Part shown: in pieces, positions 8,324 through 17,105 of the stretch | Layout: every line of letters starts with the position of its first letter | Numbering within the stretch: the first letter of the stretch is position 1 | NCBI GenBank assembly: GCA_963718635.1 | Contig: OY970367.1 | Location: forward strand, 4,340,001 to 4,404,000 | DNA length: 64,000 nucleotides | Source: JAIOQJ01 sp963718635 | Lineage (GTDB): Bacteria; Planctomycetota; Planctomycetia; Gemmatales; Gemmataceae | Reading direction: 5' to 3' | The notes under the pieces: model-generated | The model's input: only the letters and a program-made list of their open reading frames with translations | The model's database searches: none | What the model was told of the DNA's origin: nothing | Program-made: the position numbers and the translations under genes

Positions 8324-9358
8324 ATGGACCGAGCCAAGTTCCCCAATAAGCAAGTTCTTCCACCCTCACCCATACAAGACGACAAGTCCGTGAGCTGCCG
8401 CGCGTTTTTAGATCCCCTTGTTGAATTACTGCGATACCGTTCCTCGCTTGAGCTCAAATTCTGCTGGCCAATCGTGAGCTGGCGAATAAAAGATATCGGA
8501 CAAGATCAAAGTCGACGAATTTTGCCATTACTGGCAACCGCACTAAGCGACGCCGACGCTTTTGTTCGGATGGCGTCGGTTGCGATGCTGCGAAAAATTG
8601 GTCCTGCAGCGGCACCTGCCGCTCAACATCTTGTTCTCCTTCTTGACGGCGACCCTTCGCCCGATATTGCGCCGGAGGTAATCGAGGCGCTAATTCGGAT
8701 CAAACCTCCAGCCCAATTGGTAGTGCCTCGGCTTGTGGCAATGCTGGAATCGTTGGAGACAACTGATAACAAAGGCATTTCTTCATTTCTTCACGATAAA
8801 GCGTTGCGACTTCTCGCGTCCTATGGAAGTTGTGCTGCTCCTGCGGTGCCGTACTTGGCGCGTTGTTTGAATAAGCGTGACTTTATTTCCGACGACGCGA
8901 TATTGCGCACCTTGGCCGAAATCGGGGAGGCCGCCCGTTCAGCCTTGCCCGTTATCGACGCATTGGTCGCTGAGCTGCTCGATATAGCCCAATTCGAAGC
9001 GAACCCCAGTTCGGAAAGCGCAATTTTCGAGCAATGGCTACCGGACCTTTTGAAATACGAAAATGGCGAATTGCCGGCACCTATCAAATTGCCGCCACTT
9101 AGCGAGGTGCCAGCTTTCGAGCAATGGCTGGAGGATTTTTCAACATGTGACGAGGTGGGCTGTTTAGATGACGTCCATAGCACAAAAATTAGCGAATTTT
9201 GGAAACAGCGATGCGACGTTGCTGCTTATGCCATCGCGTGCATTTGTCCATCTGTGCGCCCGCTCGTTCGTCTCATTCCTCACAAATCGTCTGAAAAAGC
9301 TGACGGAGAATCCGTCAGAGCATCTTTCAGCCATGTCGCCCAAACCGACGGACCATAA
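8324..9358 (+). CDS. HEAT-repeat protein
   Basis: A 344-residue soluble protein. Residues about 50-220 contain HEAT-like repeats: RRILPLLATALSDADAFVRM, then MLRKIGPAAAPAAQHLVLLL, ALRLLASYGSCAAPAVPYLA and TLAEIGEAARSALPVIDALV. These are protein-interaction solenoids. It overlaps the next gene, which begins in another frame at 9333. The next protein also starts with HEAT-like helices, so the two may be one gene split by an indel (the joined length is one base too long). GC content here is visibly lower than in neighbouring core genes, which suggests transfer. Confidence 0.65.
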   Translation: MDRAKFPNKQVLPPSPIQDDKSVSCRAFLDPLVELLRYRSSLELKFCWPIVSWRIKDIGQDQSRRILPLLATALSDADAFVRMASVAMLRKIGPAAAPAAQHLVLLLDGDPSPDIAPEVIEALIRIKPPAQLVVPRLVAMLESLETTDNKGISSFLHDKALRLLASYGSCAAPAVPYLARCLNKRDFISDDAILRTLAEIGEAARSALPVIDALVAELLDIAQFEANPSSESAIFEQWLPDLLKYENGELPAPIKLPPLSEVPAFEQWLEDFSTCDEVGCLDDVHSTKISEFWKQRCDVAAYAIACICPSVRPLVRLIPHKSSEKADGESVRASFSHVAQTDGP

Positions 9359-10187
9359 ATCCCAAATCGACCAAATAGGAAGGCTTCTCGGCAGTTCGAG
9401 CCCCGACGCGCGATTCTTCCACATCCTAATCGCTCTCGGCAAAATTGGCCATGCAGCGCAAGCGGCATTACCCACCCTTCGAGCATGCTTAGGCCTTCAA
9501 GTGCCAGGCCTCTTCGAAGCTGCAGGGCTTGCATTCCAGCGCATCTATCCAATCAACAGCCCTGCCGACGCGCTCCTTGCCCGACTGATTCCAAAGGCTT
9601 ACCGTTCGAAACCTATTCCGACAGAGATCGTCCAAGAGTGTTTGGCTCCGGACTTCTTCCTTGAAGAAGTATTAAAACCAGCCGCCAAAATCGCTCATGC
9701 TTTTGAACGGTATCGCTGCGCATTCGAAGATTTGCTCACAGAGGCTGTGTTGGCTTTTAACGACTTCGTGTGTTATCTGTGTGAACGTGAGCAACTACGG
9801 GAGACCATCACACTTCTAGCGGATCCCCGGCAGTTGAGGCCGCAGCTTGTTAGCCGAATCCGAAGCCGCTATCGGACCGCGTACGGTGATCGTCGCCTGA
9901 CAACCATTCAGTCCTTGTGCAATGAATTGCGTGATGAACTTACGGCCCGGCCAGCCCTTACTCACGAGACACGTGAATTTTTTATGAAGTTGCAAGAGGC
10001 CGTAGCCGATCTCAACCCTCTCCAGCGGTCAGTCATCGAAGCAGCAATGAACGGGCAAAGCGCGGGTGAAATTGCCACTGAGTTGGCAATCCAGCCTATG
10101 GTCGTGTACCGCGCATTAGAGAACGCCAGACGGAATTTAAGGAAACGACTTAGTGTCTTCTTCGTCGCTGACTCCATCGATGACTAG
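9333..10187 (+). CDS. HEAT plus sigma-70 region-4-like protein
   Basis: A 284-residue protein, counting from the ATG at 9333; the open frame extends upstream to 9168. It begins with HEAT-like helices (FHILIALGKIGHAAQAALPT). A long helical middle follows, and it ends with a helix-turn-helix that reads like sigma-factor region 4: NPLQRSVIEAAMNGQSAGEI then ATELAIQPMVVYRALENARR. Planctomycetes carry many unusual ECF-type sigma factors with extra domains. No clear region 2 (core-binding) was seen, so it may only be a sigma-like DNA-binding protein. It overlaps the HEAT gene by 26 bases, or is its continuation after a frameshift. Confidence 0.5.
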   Translation: MSPKPTDHKSQIDQIGRLLGSSSPDARFFHILIALGKIGHAAQAALPTLRACLGLQVPGLFEAAGLAFQRIYPINSPADALLARLIPKAYRSKPIPTEIVQECLAPDFFLEEVLKPAAKIAHAFERYRCAFEDLLTEAVLAFNDFVCYLCEREQLRETITLLADPRQLRPQLVSRIRSRYRTAYGDRRLTTIQSLCNELRDELTARPALTHETREFFMKLQEAVADLNPLQRSVIEAAMNGQSAGEIATELAIQPMVVYRALENARRNLRKRLSVFFVADSIDD

Positions 10188-10538
10188 TTTCCGAAACTGG
10201 TCGATGAATTGGCCTATTTCTTCACATTTCATCCGGTTCAGGGCATCCGCCCATGACTGGAAGTACAGGGTCAGTAAATAGACGATTCCAGGTTTCCCAA
10301 ACGGTAATTCCTTCCGACAGTACTTCCGCAGCAATTCCTCACCTTTTTGATCGATTTTTGGTGCTAATTCTTCGGGCAGCATTCCGCTTGGCTTAGTCCG
10401 TGCAATCCAGCTTAGCAACATCTCGACATTTGTCGCATTTCCGCTTGCGAGTTCCCGCCACACTTTCTTTATCTCTATCCGCTCAGCTTGCTCCGCCGAT
10501 GTCTGGACGGGGCCGTATGGTTCATTCGTCGTGTCCAT
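10137..10538 (-). CDS. hypothetical protein
   Basis: A 133-residue soluble, mostly helical protein beginning MDTTNEPYGPVQTSAEQAER. No family was recognised. Its 3' end overlaps the end of the sigma-like gene by 51 bases tail to tail. Its composition (ELLRKYCRKELPFGKPGIVY) looks like genuine protein rather than a shadow frame. The gap to its right (10539-11027) has no convincing gene. Confidence 0.5.
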   Translation of the reverse strand: MDTTNEPYGPVQTSAEQAERIEIKKVWRELASGNATNVEMLLSWIARTKPSGMLPEELAPKIDQKGEELLRKYCRKELPFGKPGIVYLLTLYFQSWADALNRMKCEEIGQFIDQFRKLVIDGVSDEEDTKSFP

Positions 10539-11027
10539 CGCGCATACTATACGCCGACTCAGGTCCTAGCGCCAGCGAATATGTCACAAATAGTTGCGAA
10601 ATTGACGTCGGAAAATCGCTCGTTTCGGTCGTGATATTTGCAGATGAGATGACAGTGGCGCCGGCAAGGATAAATAGCCTGAGAACGACGTCTGCTGGGT
10701 CGGCACGAACAACGATCGGGATGGCGGGGAGAACAGAATGCGATCATTGCCGAAAATATTGAATGAAAGCAGAAGTCTCGCGTATTCAATGTCGGAAAAT
10801 GCCTCGCAGCGGTCGTGATGCTTGCAGACAAACGGACGCGAAAATGGCCGACGATGCGATGAGCAGGCCGAATTTACGGTCAAACCAAATGTGCAAGCTT
10901 GTCGCCCAATTTTCCACCATTTTCATGGTTTCATCTGAAATAGGTGAGTTTGCCATGGTAGAGAGCGGCAAAGGCCGAAAATAGCAAGATTCGCCAAGAA
11001 TCAGTCCAGTGCGATGGAGAATTTGAA
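10539..11027. repeat. gene-poor gap with an imperfect 38-bp duplication
   Basis: No convincing gene is seen in these 489 bases. A 38-base segment starting GTCGGAAAATCGCTCG (10607-10644) recurs at 10791-10828 as GTCGGAAAATGCCTCG, with about 30 of 38 bases matching and both ending TTGCAGA. Similarity fades gradually on either side. It could be the relic of a tandemly duplicated coding segment or a regulatory repeat. Confidence 0.45.
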
Positions 11028-11531
11028 ATGAGCCACGTGATTCGACCGGCGACTGCTGAGGACGTCCAAAGACTGGTCAATATCAACGAATGCCTCGCTC
11101 AGGAGCTTGACGGCAAAGAGTCGGCTTCAGACGTGGTGCATGCCGCGATTCACGCTCAACTTCGCGACCCACGTCTCGGTCAATACTTCGTCGCTTGTAA
11201 TGGGCAGGAAGTCGTCGGTCAGTGCAGGATCTGGAGCGAGTATTTCGATTGGACGGCCCAACCAGCTTGGTGGTTGGACAACGTAATTTCGATAAGGCGT
11301 CGGTCGGGGGTCTTTGCGGCTTTGTTCCAACACGTGCAAAGCGCGGCGAAGGCAGCGGGCGTGGTAAAGCTTCGTCTGCACGTGAGCAAGACGAATCTGG
11401 TCGCTCGACAAGTGTACCAACGCCTCGGGTTCCAGGCGCCGAGCGAGATGATGGAATTGGACGTCGAAACGAGCCCGCGTTTCGTCCATGCAATCGAAGA
11501 AGCTCGCCTGTCGGCAACGGCCTTCGCCTAA
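11028..11531 (+). CDS. GNAT-family N-acetyltransferase
   Basis: A 167-residue protein of usual GNAT length. It starts with IRPATAEDVQRLVNINE (strand 1/helix 1) and has a central GQEVVGQCRIW strand. The helix after RRRSGVFAALFQHVQSAAKA occupies the acetyl-CoA loop position, and VSKTNLVARQVYQRLGFQ is the classic C-terminal motif (N...A...Y...GF). The substrate is unknown. It is the first gene of the run of same-strand element genes and lies 12 bases before a small membrane protein. Confidence 0.8.
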   Translation: MSHVIRPATAEDVQRLVNINECLAQELDGKESASDVVHAAIHAQLRDPRLGQYFVACNGQEVVGQCRIWSEYFDWTAQPAWWLDNVISIRRRSGVFAALFQHVQSAAKAAGVVKLRLHVSKTNLVARQVYQRLGFQAPSEMMELDVETSPRFVHAIEEARLSATAFA

Positions 11532-11543
11532 CGGACAAAGAAA

Positions 11544-11783
11544 ATGGAAGCCATTATTTGGGCCTATGTCATCATCGGGATCGCCGCTTTTTTTTCCTGC
11601 CGCAAAGAGGGAGCATCGAACGCAGCCAAGGCCCGCTGCTATTTGTTGTTTCCGGCCCACGCGATCATTCTTGGTTGCTTGTTTTTCTGGATCGGCATTG
11701 CGGCAGAGGTCCGCGAGAGTTTTCTGGATGCGACGCACTGGTTGGCTGATGATCCGGACAACCCGACGCCGAGGAGACGCTAA
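11544..11783 (+). CDS. small two-helix membrane protein
   Basis: A 79-residue protein with two hydrophobic segments (IIWAYVIIGIAAFF; ARCYLLFPAHAIILGCLFFW) and a basic tail NPTPRRR. The following gene starts at the base right after its stop codon. No family was recognised. Small membrane proteins ahead of a DNA-translocase ATPase are common in conjugative and mobilisable elements. Confidence 0.6.
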   Translation: MEAIIWAYVIIGIAAFFSCRKEGASNAAKARCYLLFPAHAIILGCLFFWIGIAAEVRESFLDATHWLADDPDNPTPRRR

Positions 11784-12079
11784 ATGGAATGTCTCTGGTT
11801 CACATTTTTCGTCTTCGCTATCCCGGCGTGCTGGGCTTTTGGCAAGTGGATTTTGACTGTGCAGTTGCCGACGATCCCGAAGAAAGTCCGACCCAGCCCC
11901 GAACGCCCCGCCAATGTGGCGCCCCGACCCGCGAGGAACGTCTAGCGACCGCGCAGCAGACCTACGAAAAGAAACTTCGGGTTCTGTCGGCTGCCGGCCT
12001 CGATGACATCGAACTGAAAACAGCCCACGAGAAAGCTAAGCAACAGTACCTGCGCGAACTTGATGAGGTCATGCGATGA
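11784..12079 (+). CDS. membrane-anchored helical protein (frameshifted)
   Basis: Two frames make one protein. From the ATG at 11784 the frame reads MECLWFTFFVFAIPACWAFG, a transmembrane helix, then a Pro/Arg-rich linker ending near RPAR. A one-base shift near 11933 enters the frame EERLATAQQTYEKKLRVLSA, a coiled-coil-like tail ending ELDEVMR. The combined length is one base short of a whole number of codons. The tail ends in an ATGA overlap with the ATPase gene. The alternative start at 11789 in the second frame gives a non-hydrophobic, less natural N-terminus. The function is unknown and the break may be a sequence error. Confidence 0.55.
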
Positions 12080-13449
12080 GCCACGTAGTACGAATTGGAG
12101 CAACTCGATCGGGTAAGACCGAAGCGACGGTGGCTGACATCGCACGTTCGAATGATGCCGAAGTGGACTGCGATCCACACAAAAATAGCCTCGCACGCAA
12201 AGCCGTCGTCCAAACCACCGGCAACGTGCTCTACGGCATCTTCTCCGATATTCAGCATTCGATCGGCTTCGAACTGATCACGCCGAGCGTCCATCCCGAT
12301 CCCCGGATGCGGGCTCTGGAGAATCACCTCCAGGCCGAGGACTTCGTACAGATGCTCAAGATGGCCAATGAATCGGATAGCTTTGGCCCGTTGCAGATGG
12401 AGTGGAGTTACGCGACCTTATCGCTCTTCTTGAATCACGAACGCCGCTTCGCCCCATCGAAGATGTGTTATGCCTTTCAGCCCGGCACCTCTGACTATGA
12501 CGATCTTCTGCGGGGAGCTCGTAATGAAGATCGCGAGAAGTTCGAACCGCTCAAGAAGCTTTCGCTCAAGGGCCTGCGAGCGGAAGTTGGCTCGACCTTT
12601 CGGCCGTTCAATCTCGTGTTCAATTCACCAATCTTCTCGGCATGGTCACGCGGCGGTTTCGATTTAGAGCGATTCTTCGAAGATCACGGCAAACTACTTC
12701 TCGAGCGTGGCGCAGAAACGGGAGACGCGACGATGCGGATGCTCTTCGGCGCCATCACGCTTCAGGCAATTAAGATCGGCATGCGCCGCAAGTGTCCCGA
12801 GCCGATCATCCGCATTCGCGTGGATGAGGTGGTCAATGCTGGTTTGGATTTTCCGCATCTCATCAAGGCGACAGCCGAAACTGCCAAGAGCGGGGTCTTC
12901 GTCGATCTGTTGGCGCAAAACTTGAACTTCCGCAACCGGAAGTCGGACGAAGTGCTTCAAAACAGTCTGCGCCATGAATGGTATCGCTGTCCGCTGTATA
13001 GCTTGGCTCACGAAGCCGCTGTCGATGTGCTTTCCGGCCTTGGGCTGAGGCCTGACGAGACACGCACGCAGGCGCTCGCCGAGCTTACCGAAGACATTCA
13101 GAACCTCAAACCCGGCTGGCGTTGGGTGCGGGATCAACATGGTTCGCGGCGAGAATATTCGGCCATGCTCGCAAATCCGTGGCCTGACTGGCCTGGCCCG
13201 AACCGCGGCCCGGGCCTTCGTGAATTGAAGCTTCAGGAGAAATTGCAATGGATCTACAGCCGCGACGAGTATCGCGTTCAAGACGAGCCGACCTTACCGA
13301 CTTCCTCGAAACCCGCAACGCCACCATCGATCAGCTCGCCCGACGTTTCTTCGGCGGCAGCGGCACGCTTGAAACAGCGCGGAAAAAGGCAAGCCGATGT
13401 CTCACGAAGCAACGAAGACGAGGCCGGGTCAGAGTCAGGGGCGTCGTAG
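12076..13449 (+). CDS. P-loop DNA-translocase-like ATPase (VirD4/TraD-like)
   Basis: A 457-residue protein with an N-terminal Walker A GATRSGKT (residues 8-15) and a likely Walker B RIRVDEV about 250 residues on, followed by GVFVDLLAQNLNF. The order and spacing suit the VirD4/TraG or HerA-like class, which move DNA in conjugative or mobilisable elements. No N-terminal membrane segment is present. The adjacent one-helix protein, whose end overlaps this start by four bases, may supply the anchor. The last 65 residues are low-complexity Ser/Ala/Pro and overlap the next gene by 202 bases, so the true C-terminus may be shorter. Confidence 0.7.
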   Translation: MSHVVRIGATRSGKTEATVADIARSNDAEVDCDPHKNSLARKAVVQTTGNVLYGIFSDIQHSIGFELITPSVHPDPRMRALENHLQAEDFVQMLKMANESDSFGPLQMEWSYATLSLFLNHERRFAPSKMCYAFQPGTSDYDDLLRGARNEDREKFEPLKKLSLKGLRAEVGSTFRPFNLVFNSPIFSAWSRGGFDLERFFEDHGKLLLERGAETGDATMRMLFGAITLQAIKIGMRRKCPEPIIRIRVDEVVNAGLDFPHLIKATAETAKSGVFVDLLAQNLNFRNRKSDEVLQNSLRHEWYRCPLYSLAHEAAVDVLSGLGLRPDETRTQALAELTEDIQNLKPGWRWVRDQHGSRREYSAMLANPWPDWPGPNRGPGLRELKLQEKLQWIYSRDEYRVQDEPTLPTSSKPATPPSISSPDVSSAAAARLKQRGKRQADVSRSNEDEAGSESGAS

Positions 13450-13963
13450 TATTGAAGTCCACCGGCAGGCCGCAGATTGTCTACGGCAAGCCGTGCAAAC
13501 CGAGCGAGTTGGAACATGAAGTCTTGATTACCGAAACCGAATTGCTGCTCGATTGCCGGTTCACTCGGAATGTCGCCGTCGGCAAAACGATCGCCGACGC
13601 GAGCTTTGTTCGGAACGGAAACAGATTCTACGTGGAGGTAGACAACGAGACGATGCGCCAAAACAGATGCGCGAGAAGTGGCAGCGATACGGCAATGTGA
13701 ACGGTTTTATTTTGGTGATTTGTGAATCGACGGGGCGCTTACGCCGACTGATCCGTTCCGCCGAGCAAGTGAAAGCGGTCGCACTCTTCACGCGCTTTCG
13801 CTGGCTTCGCTCTGGGCGGCGTGCGCGAGCCGTGGATCGATTGGTATGGCAAGCGAGTGAAGGTTTGAGGGACGAAAGTCGTCGTTCGTACAAGTCGAAC
13901 GAGTTGGTTTGCGATCGGTATAGGGGAGCGATGATATCAGCTTGGTGTCGGGTGAGTCGATAA
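13248..13963 (+). CDS. replication-relaxation-like HTH protein (frameshifted)
   Basis: It starts at the ATG on 13248, with AGGAGA upstream. The N-terminus LTDFLETRNATIDQLARRFF is a winged-HTH as in replication-relaxation proteins, followed by GRPQIVYG and a nuclease-like middle (VLITETELLLDCRF...DASFVRNGNRFYVEVDN). Near 13660 the frame shifts by one base (CCAAAACAG probably lacks a C) and continues QMREKWQRYGNVNGFILVIC then VKAVALFTRF. Proteins of this type often accompany VirD4-like ATPases in mobile elements. The end after RFRWLRS is basic and less conserved. The frameshift could be an error or true inactivation. Confidence 0.6.
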
Positions 13964-14425
13964 GGACCGGCTGGCTGGACGGGGGCCGTGTGATTCGCTT
14001 GAGTCTTGATGATCGATAGATCTGAAAGACGAATGCGAATAGCAGCCGCCGACCGCATGCGGTTGTCGGGCAAGTCCCCAGTTCCGCGACAGATTCCTCG
14101 ACATCAACGCGATCCGTGCAAGTCGCCGTGCGGCCGCGACATTGGTCGCATCAACGACGATGCGGCGAACGACGGCAACCCGGATCGATCGCGTTTCACT
14201 CTACTCCCAACGCTCGCGGAGGTAGTTGAGAAGACGCCACGACAGAACACTAGCCTGGAGCTAGCATCCGATCCTCGCCCGTTCTGGAAGAAGATGGTCT
14301 TTGGTCCGTAAGGACCAGGATCATTTCAAACGCCAATACAAGCCGCGATGTTGCGGCCGTAAGGCCGGTGCGTACTCGGTACGCGCATCGGTCAGAGTTC
14401 CTGTACCGATTGAAAGGAGAACTTT
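13964..14425. other. intergenic gap inside the element
   Basis: These 462 bases lie between the HTH gene and a small membrane-protein operon. A short open frame at 14006-14311 has poor composition and no ribosome site. An oriT or promoter could lie here, but no diagnostic repeat was identified. Confidence 0.35.
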
Positions 14426-14809
14426 ATGGCGATGACACCGCCAACCAAACCCACCCCACCATCGGAACAGGAGGTGAAGGCCGACGCCGTCGCCGAAGAG
14501 AAACCGCCGGAGCCCAAGAAGGAGCAGCCCAAGCCGGACGCGAAGCCCGCACCGGAAAAAGTGAGCTCCCCTCGCCAGCCGATCATGAGTCACGCGACCC
14601 TGACTCTCATCGTGGTAGGCCTACTTGGGATTGTCGTCGGCGGCATGGCATTCATGCTGCTGATCCCGACCACGAAGCTGTACCACCAGGGCTACATGAT
14701 CAACGACCGGATGATCGACGCCCCCGATGAGCCGTTCACCGAAACGAAACGCCGAGTCGCCGAACACGACAAGAGCATTCGCCAACTTCAAGAGGGGAGT
14801 AAACGTTGA
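14426..14809 (+). CDS. single-pass membrane protein with Pro/Lys-rich head
   Basis: A 127-residue protein: about 55 residues of Pro/Lys/Glu-rich disordered sequence, a transmembrane helix (LTLIVVGLLGIVVGGMAFML), then about 50 residues ending in a helix (EHDKSIRQLQEGSKR). AGGAGA stands before the ATG. It overlaps the next gene by four bases. It resembles small membrane components of secretion or pilus systems, but no family can be named. Confidence 0.65.
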   Translation: MAMTPPTKPTPPSEQEVKADAVAEEKPPEPKKEQPKPDAKPAPEKVSSPRQPIMSHATLTLIVVGLLGIVVGGMAFMLLIPTTKLYHQGYMINDRMIDAPDEPFTETKRRVAEHDKSIRQLQEGSKR

Positions 14810-15003
14810 AAAAGACCATCTACGGCGCCCTTGTGTGGGTTGTCATCATCATAACCGTCGTCGCTTTTGTAAGCGGCTGCGGAGACAAAGCAGGCGTCTA
14901 CCGAACGAACGATCGTGAGCTAGACGACTACGGCAACGCTGTCCGGAATCACGAAAACAACGTGATTCATGGCGAACAGTTTCGCGAGCAGTGGAACGAT
15001 TGA
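14806..15003 (+). CDS. small lipoprotein, paralogue 1
   Basis: A 65-residue protein starting at TTG on 14806, which overlaps the previous stop, with AGAGGGGAG upstream. It has a lipoprotein signal (VVIIITVVAFVSGC) and then a short mature part, RTNDRELDDYGNAVRNHENN... ending FREQWND. The mature part matches that of the next gene (shared TNDRELD, EN and F-x-x-x-W positions), so the two arose by duplication. A membrane-anchored role in the element's transfer or surface apparatus is a guess. Confidence 0.65.
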   Translation: MKKTIYGALVWVVIIITVVAFVSGCGDKAGVYRTNDRELDDYGNAVRNHENNVIHGEQFREQWND

Positions 15004-15047
15004 ACCCCGGCCGGTTTCGCCCCCGGCCTTTCTCTGAAAGGAAGACC

Positions 15048-15314
15048 ATGAAGACGCTTTGCATTGTGATCGCCCTTTCGCTCTTGGCAGTCGGTTGTGG
15101 CGAGAAGGCGCAAAACGCCGGAGGGTGGTACGAGGGACCGGGACCGGATGGAGTCGGCAAATACAAGGGTCCGGCCCAGATGGTGCCGAACCGAACGACG
15201 TACACGACGAATGATCGCGAACTCGACATCGTGCAAGAAGCCGCCCGGAGCAATGGTGAAAACGCTGCCGCCCTCAGAAACTTCAACGAGAATTGGCAGG
15301 CGGCGGACAGGTGA
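15048..15314 (+). CDS. small lipoprotein, paralogue 2
   Basis: An 88-residue protein. The start at 15048 is chosen for its GAAAGGAAG ribosome site and because a lipoprotein signal follows at once (IVIALSLLAVGC). A Gly/Pro-rich linker leads to TTNDRELDIVQEAARSNGEN and NFNENWQAADR, a version of the domain in the preceding lipoprotein. The two sit 44 bases apart. Confidence 0.68.
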   Translation: MKTLCIVIALSLLAVGCGEKAQNAGGWYEGPGPDGVGKYKGPAQMVPNRTTYTTNDRELDIVQEAARSNGENAAALRNFNENWQAADR

Positions 15315-15377
15315 AGCTACAACGCGGGTGACCATGTTGGTTGCCCGCTTTCCTCTAGTTTTTGAAAGGGAAAAAAC

Positions 15378-16092
15378 GTGTTGAAAAGATTTTGCAGAAA
15401 GGTGTTCGCTACGGTGTGCGCCGCGATCGGACTGGCACTGCCAGTACCGAGTATGCCTTGTCTGGCAATCGCACCAGTGGCGGCAATTGTCGTTACGACG
15501 ACGCCGATGGCGAAGGCTCAATCACCGCAGGAGCGCACCGAAAAGCTCCAAAACGACACCATCAAACTGATTACCGAGCGGCTAAATGCCCACGACAAAG
15601 CTCTGCTCGAATTGAAACGCGAACAGAAGCGCGGCGAGAATCCGCGTTACGAAAGCCCAGGCTACAATCCACCGCCGCAGCCAAGGCCGAGCACCAGGCG
15701 GGAGTCTGGTTTTCCGGCTGGGTTTCGGATGTTCATTGGAACACGGGAAGTGTTCTCGGAAGACGAAGCCTTAGGCGAAGCGATAGCCCAATGCCTGCGT
15801 TACAACAGGGGCGAAGGCCCACGGCCGAAAGGTTGAAATCCGAGACGAAGGGGATCAGTTCGAGGAAGGAGAGTTCGGCGACGACGTGAAGATCGTGAAG
15901 GTCGTCAAGGCCACGCCATCCCGTGCGGCGGACAACCTCCGCATCTACATCGGCGGACAGCAGCCGGTCAGCAAACCCGTGAATGATCGGTACACGCCGA
16001 TTACGAGCGATACCAACAGGCCTCTTTCGTTCACGCCCAGATCAACGGAGCCGGTGAAGAAACCCGTGCCGACTTTCACACCCCGACAGTAG
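15378..16092 (+). CDS. exported hypothetical protein (frameshifted)
   Basis: It starts at GTG 15378 after a GAAAGGG site. The signal peptide ends near PMAKAQ, and a coiled coil follows (ERTEKLQNDTIKLITERLNA). Near 15811 the frame changes by one base, and reading continues VEIRDEGDQFEEGEFGDDVK, then KVVKATPSRAADNLRIYIGG and a Pro/Thr-rich end. The continuity of an acidic, ordered region across the break and the single-base length excess point to one gene rather than two. No family was recognised. Confidence 0.5.
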
Positions 16093-16101
16093 GGTACCCT
16101 G

Positions 16102-16883
16102 ATGTCCATGATGCGAGAGAGCGTGTGGGCCGAAGCTGCCCGCCAACGACGACTTGGGTTCATCGTTTCAGACGCGGACCCAGGGAAGAAGTTCACGACG
16201 CGGCCGATGCCACCGCGCTCTCTCGCGGAGATCGATGACATATTCACCAGGGAAGACCGGAACCCGGTGATTTTGCTGGAACCCAAGCCGCTTCTCGTTT
16301 GGGACGCGGACGGTCAAGAGGCCAAAGACTGGTTAGCCGAACACGGCATAGACTCGAATACCATCGCCAGCACCCCCAGGGGCGGCACCCATATTTACCA
16401 GAGGATTCCCGAAGGCGTCGAAGGCTTGCGAACAAGACTCCGCTTTCTTGGTTTGCCTCTTGATGTAAAGGTCGGAACGTGCATGTAGTCTCACCCGGCA
16501 GCAGTATCGAAGGGAAGTTCTACGACTGGCTGAAAGGTCCCCGGCACTTCGGACTCTTGCCAGAGGTTCCCGCCCAGGCCATTGCGATGATCCGAGAAGA
16601 CATGCAAAGAGTTGTCGTGCCAAAGGCCATCCCGCTATCGAGCACCGCGGGGACGAACAGACGGCCTGACGTGAAGAACCCCCGCAAATTTGCGATGCGA
16701 ATTCAGAGCATTCAGGGACAGGGAGGAAGCAAGAGATTGGTTCGCTGCGCAACGCTTTTGCGAGATTGCGGATGGGCGCCGGACGCGATCTATTCCTTCA
16801 TGGTAAGCGAATGGAATTTGCAGGCCGTCCCACCCTGGAGCGAAGCCGAAATTGCCCGCGTTATCGCCCGTCACTGCAAATAG
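16102..16883 (+). CDS. PrimPol-like DNA primase/polymerase (frameshifted)
   Basis: The protein reads LGFIVSDADPGKKFTTRPMP, then LLVWDADGQEAKDWLAEHGI with the metal-binding DxD, then TPRGGTHIYQRIPEG and LPLDVKVG. This is the motif series of bifunctional primase-polymerase (AEP/PrimPol) domains. A one-base shift near 16478 is followed by VHVVSPGSSIEGKFYDW, the next conserved stretch. The C-terminus (LVRCATLLRDCGWAPDAIYS...WSEAEIARVIARHC) looks like the helical primase C-terminal domain. At about 260 residues it is short for the family. It probably serves element replication. The break is either an error or inactivation. Confidence 0.65.
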
Positions 16884-16891
16884 GAGAACGC

Positions 16892-17062
16892 ATGAACGGT
16901 AAGAAGTTGGAAGTCGAGCCGGCCGGCACGGGTGAATGCACCCTCTGCCTGAAGCCCAAGGAAACGAAAGTCTGGAATGTGGAGACCGCTGGCATGAAGC
17001 CGATGGTTTTGTGTACGGCGCACATGGAGAAAATCGCCGAGCAACGAACCGAGGCGGAGTAG
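16892..17062 (+). CDS. small putative zinc-ribbon protein
   Basis: A 56-residue protein with AGGAGA before its ATG, eight bases after the primase stop. ECTLCLKPKE and a later MVLCTAHMEK place two Cys plus a Cys/His pair in a likely zinc-binding arrangement. The function is unknown. It is co-oriented with the primase. Confidence 0.55.
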   Translation: MNGKKLEVEPAGTGECTLCLKPKETKVWNVETAGMKPMVLCTAHMEKIAEQRTEAE

Positions 17063-17105
17063 ACAAACCAGAGCCAAGGACGGCTCGTTTCCATTCGAGC
17101 GAGAA

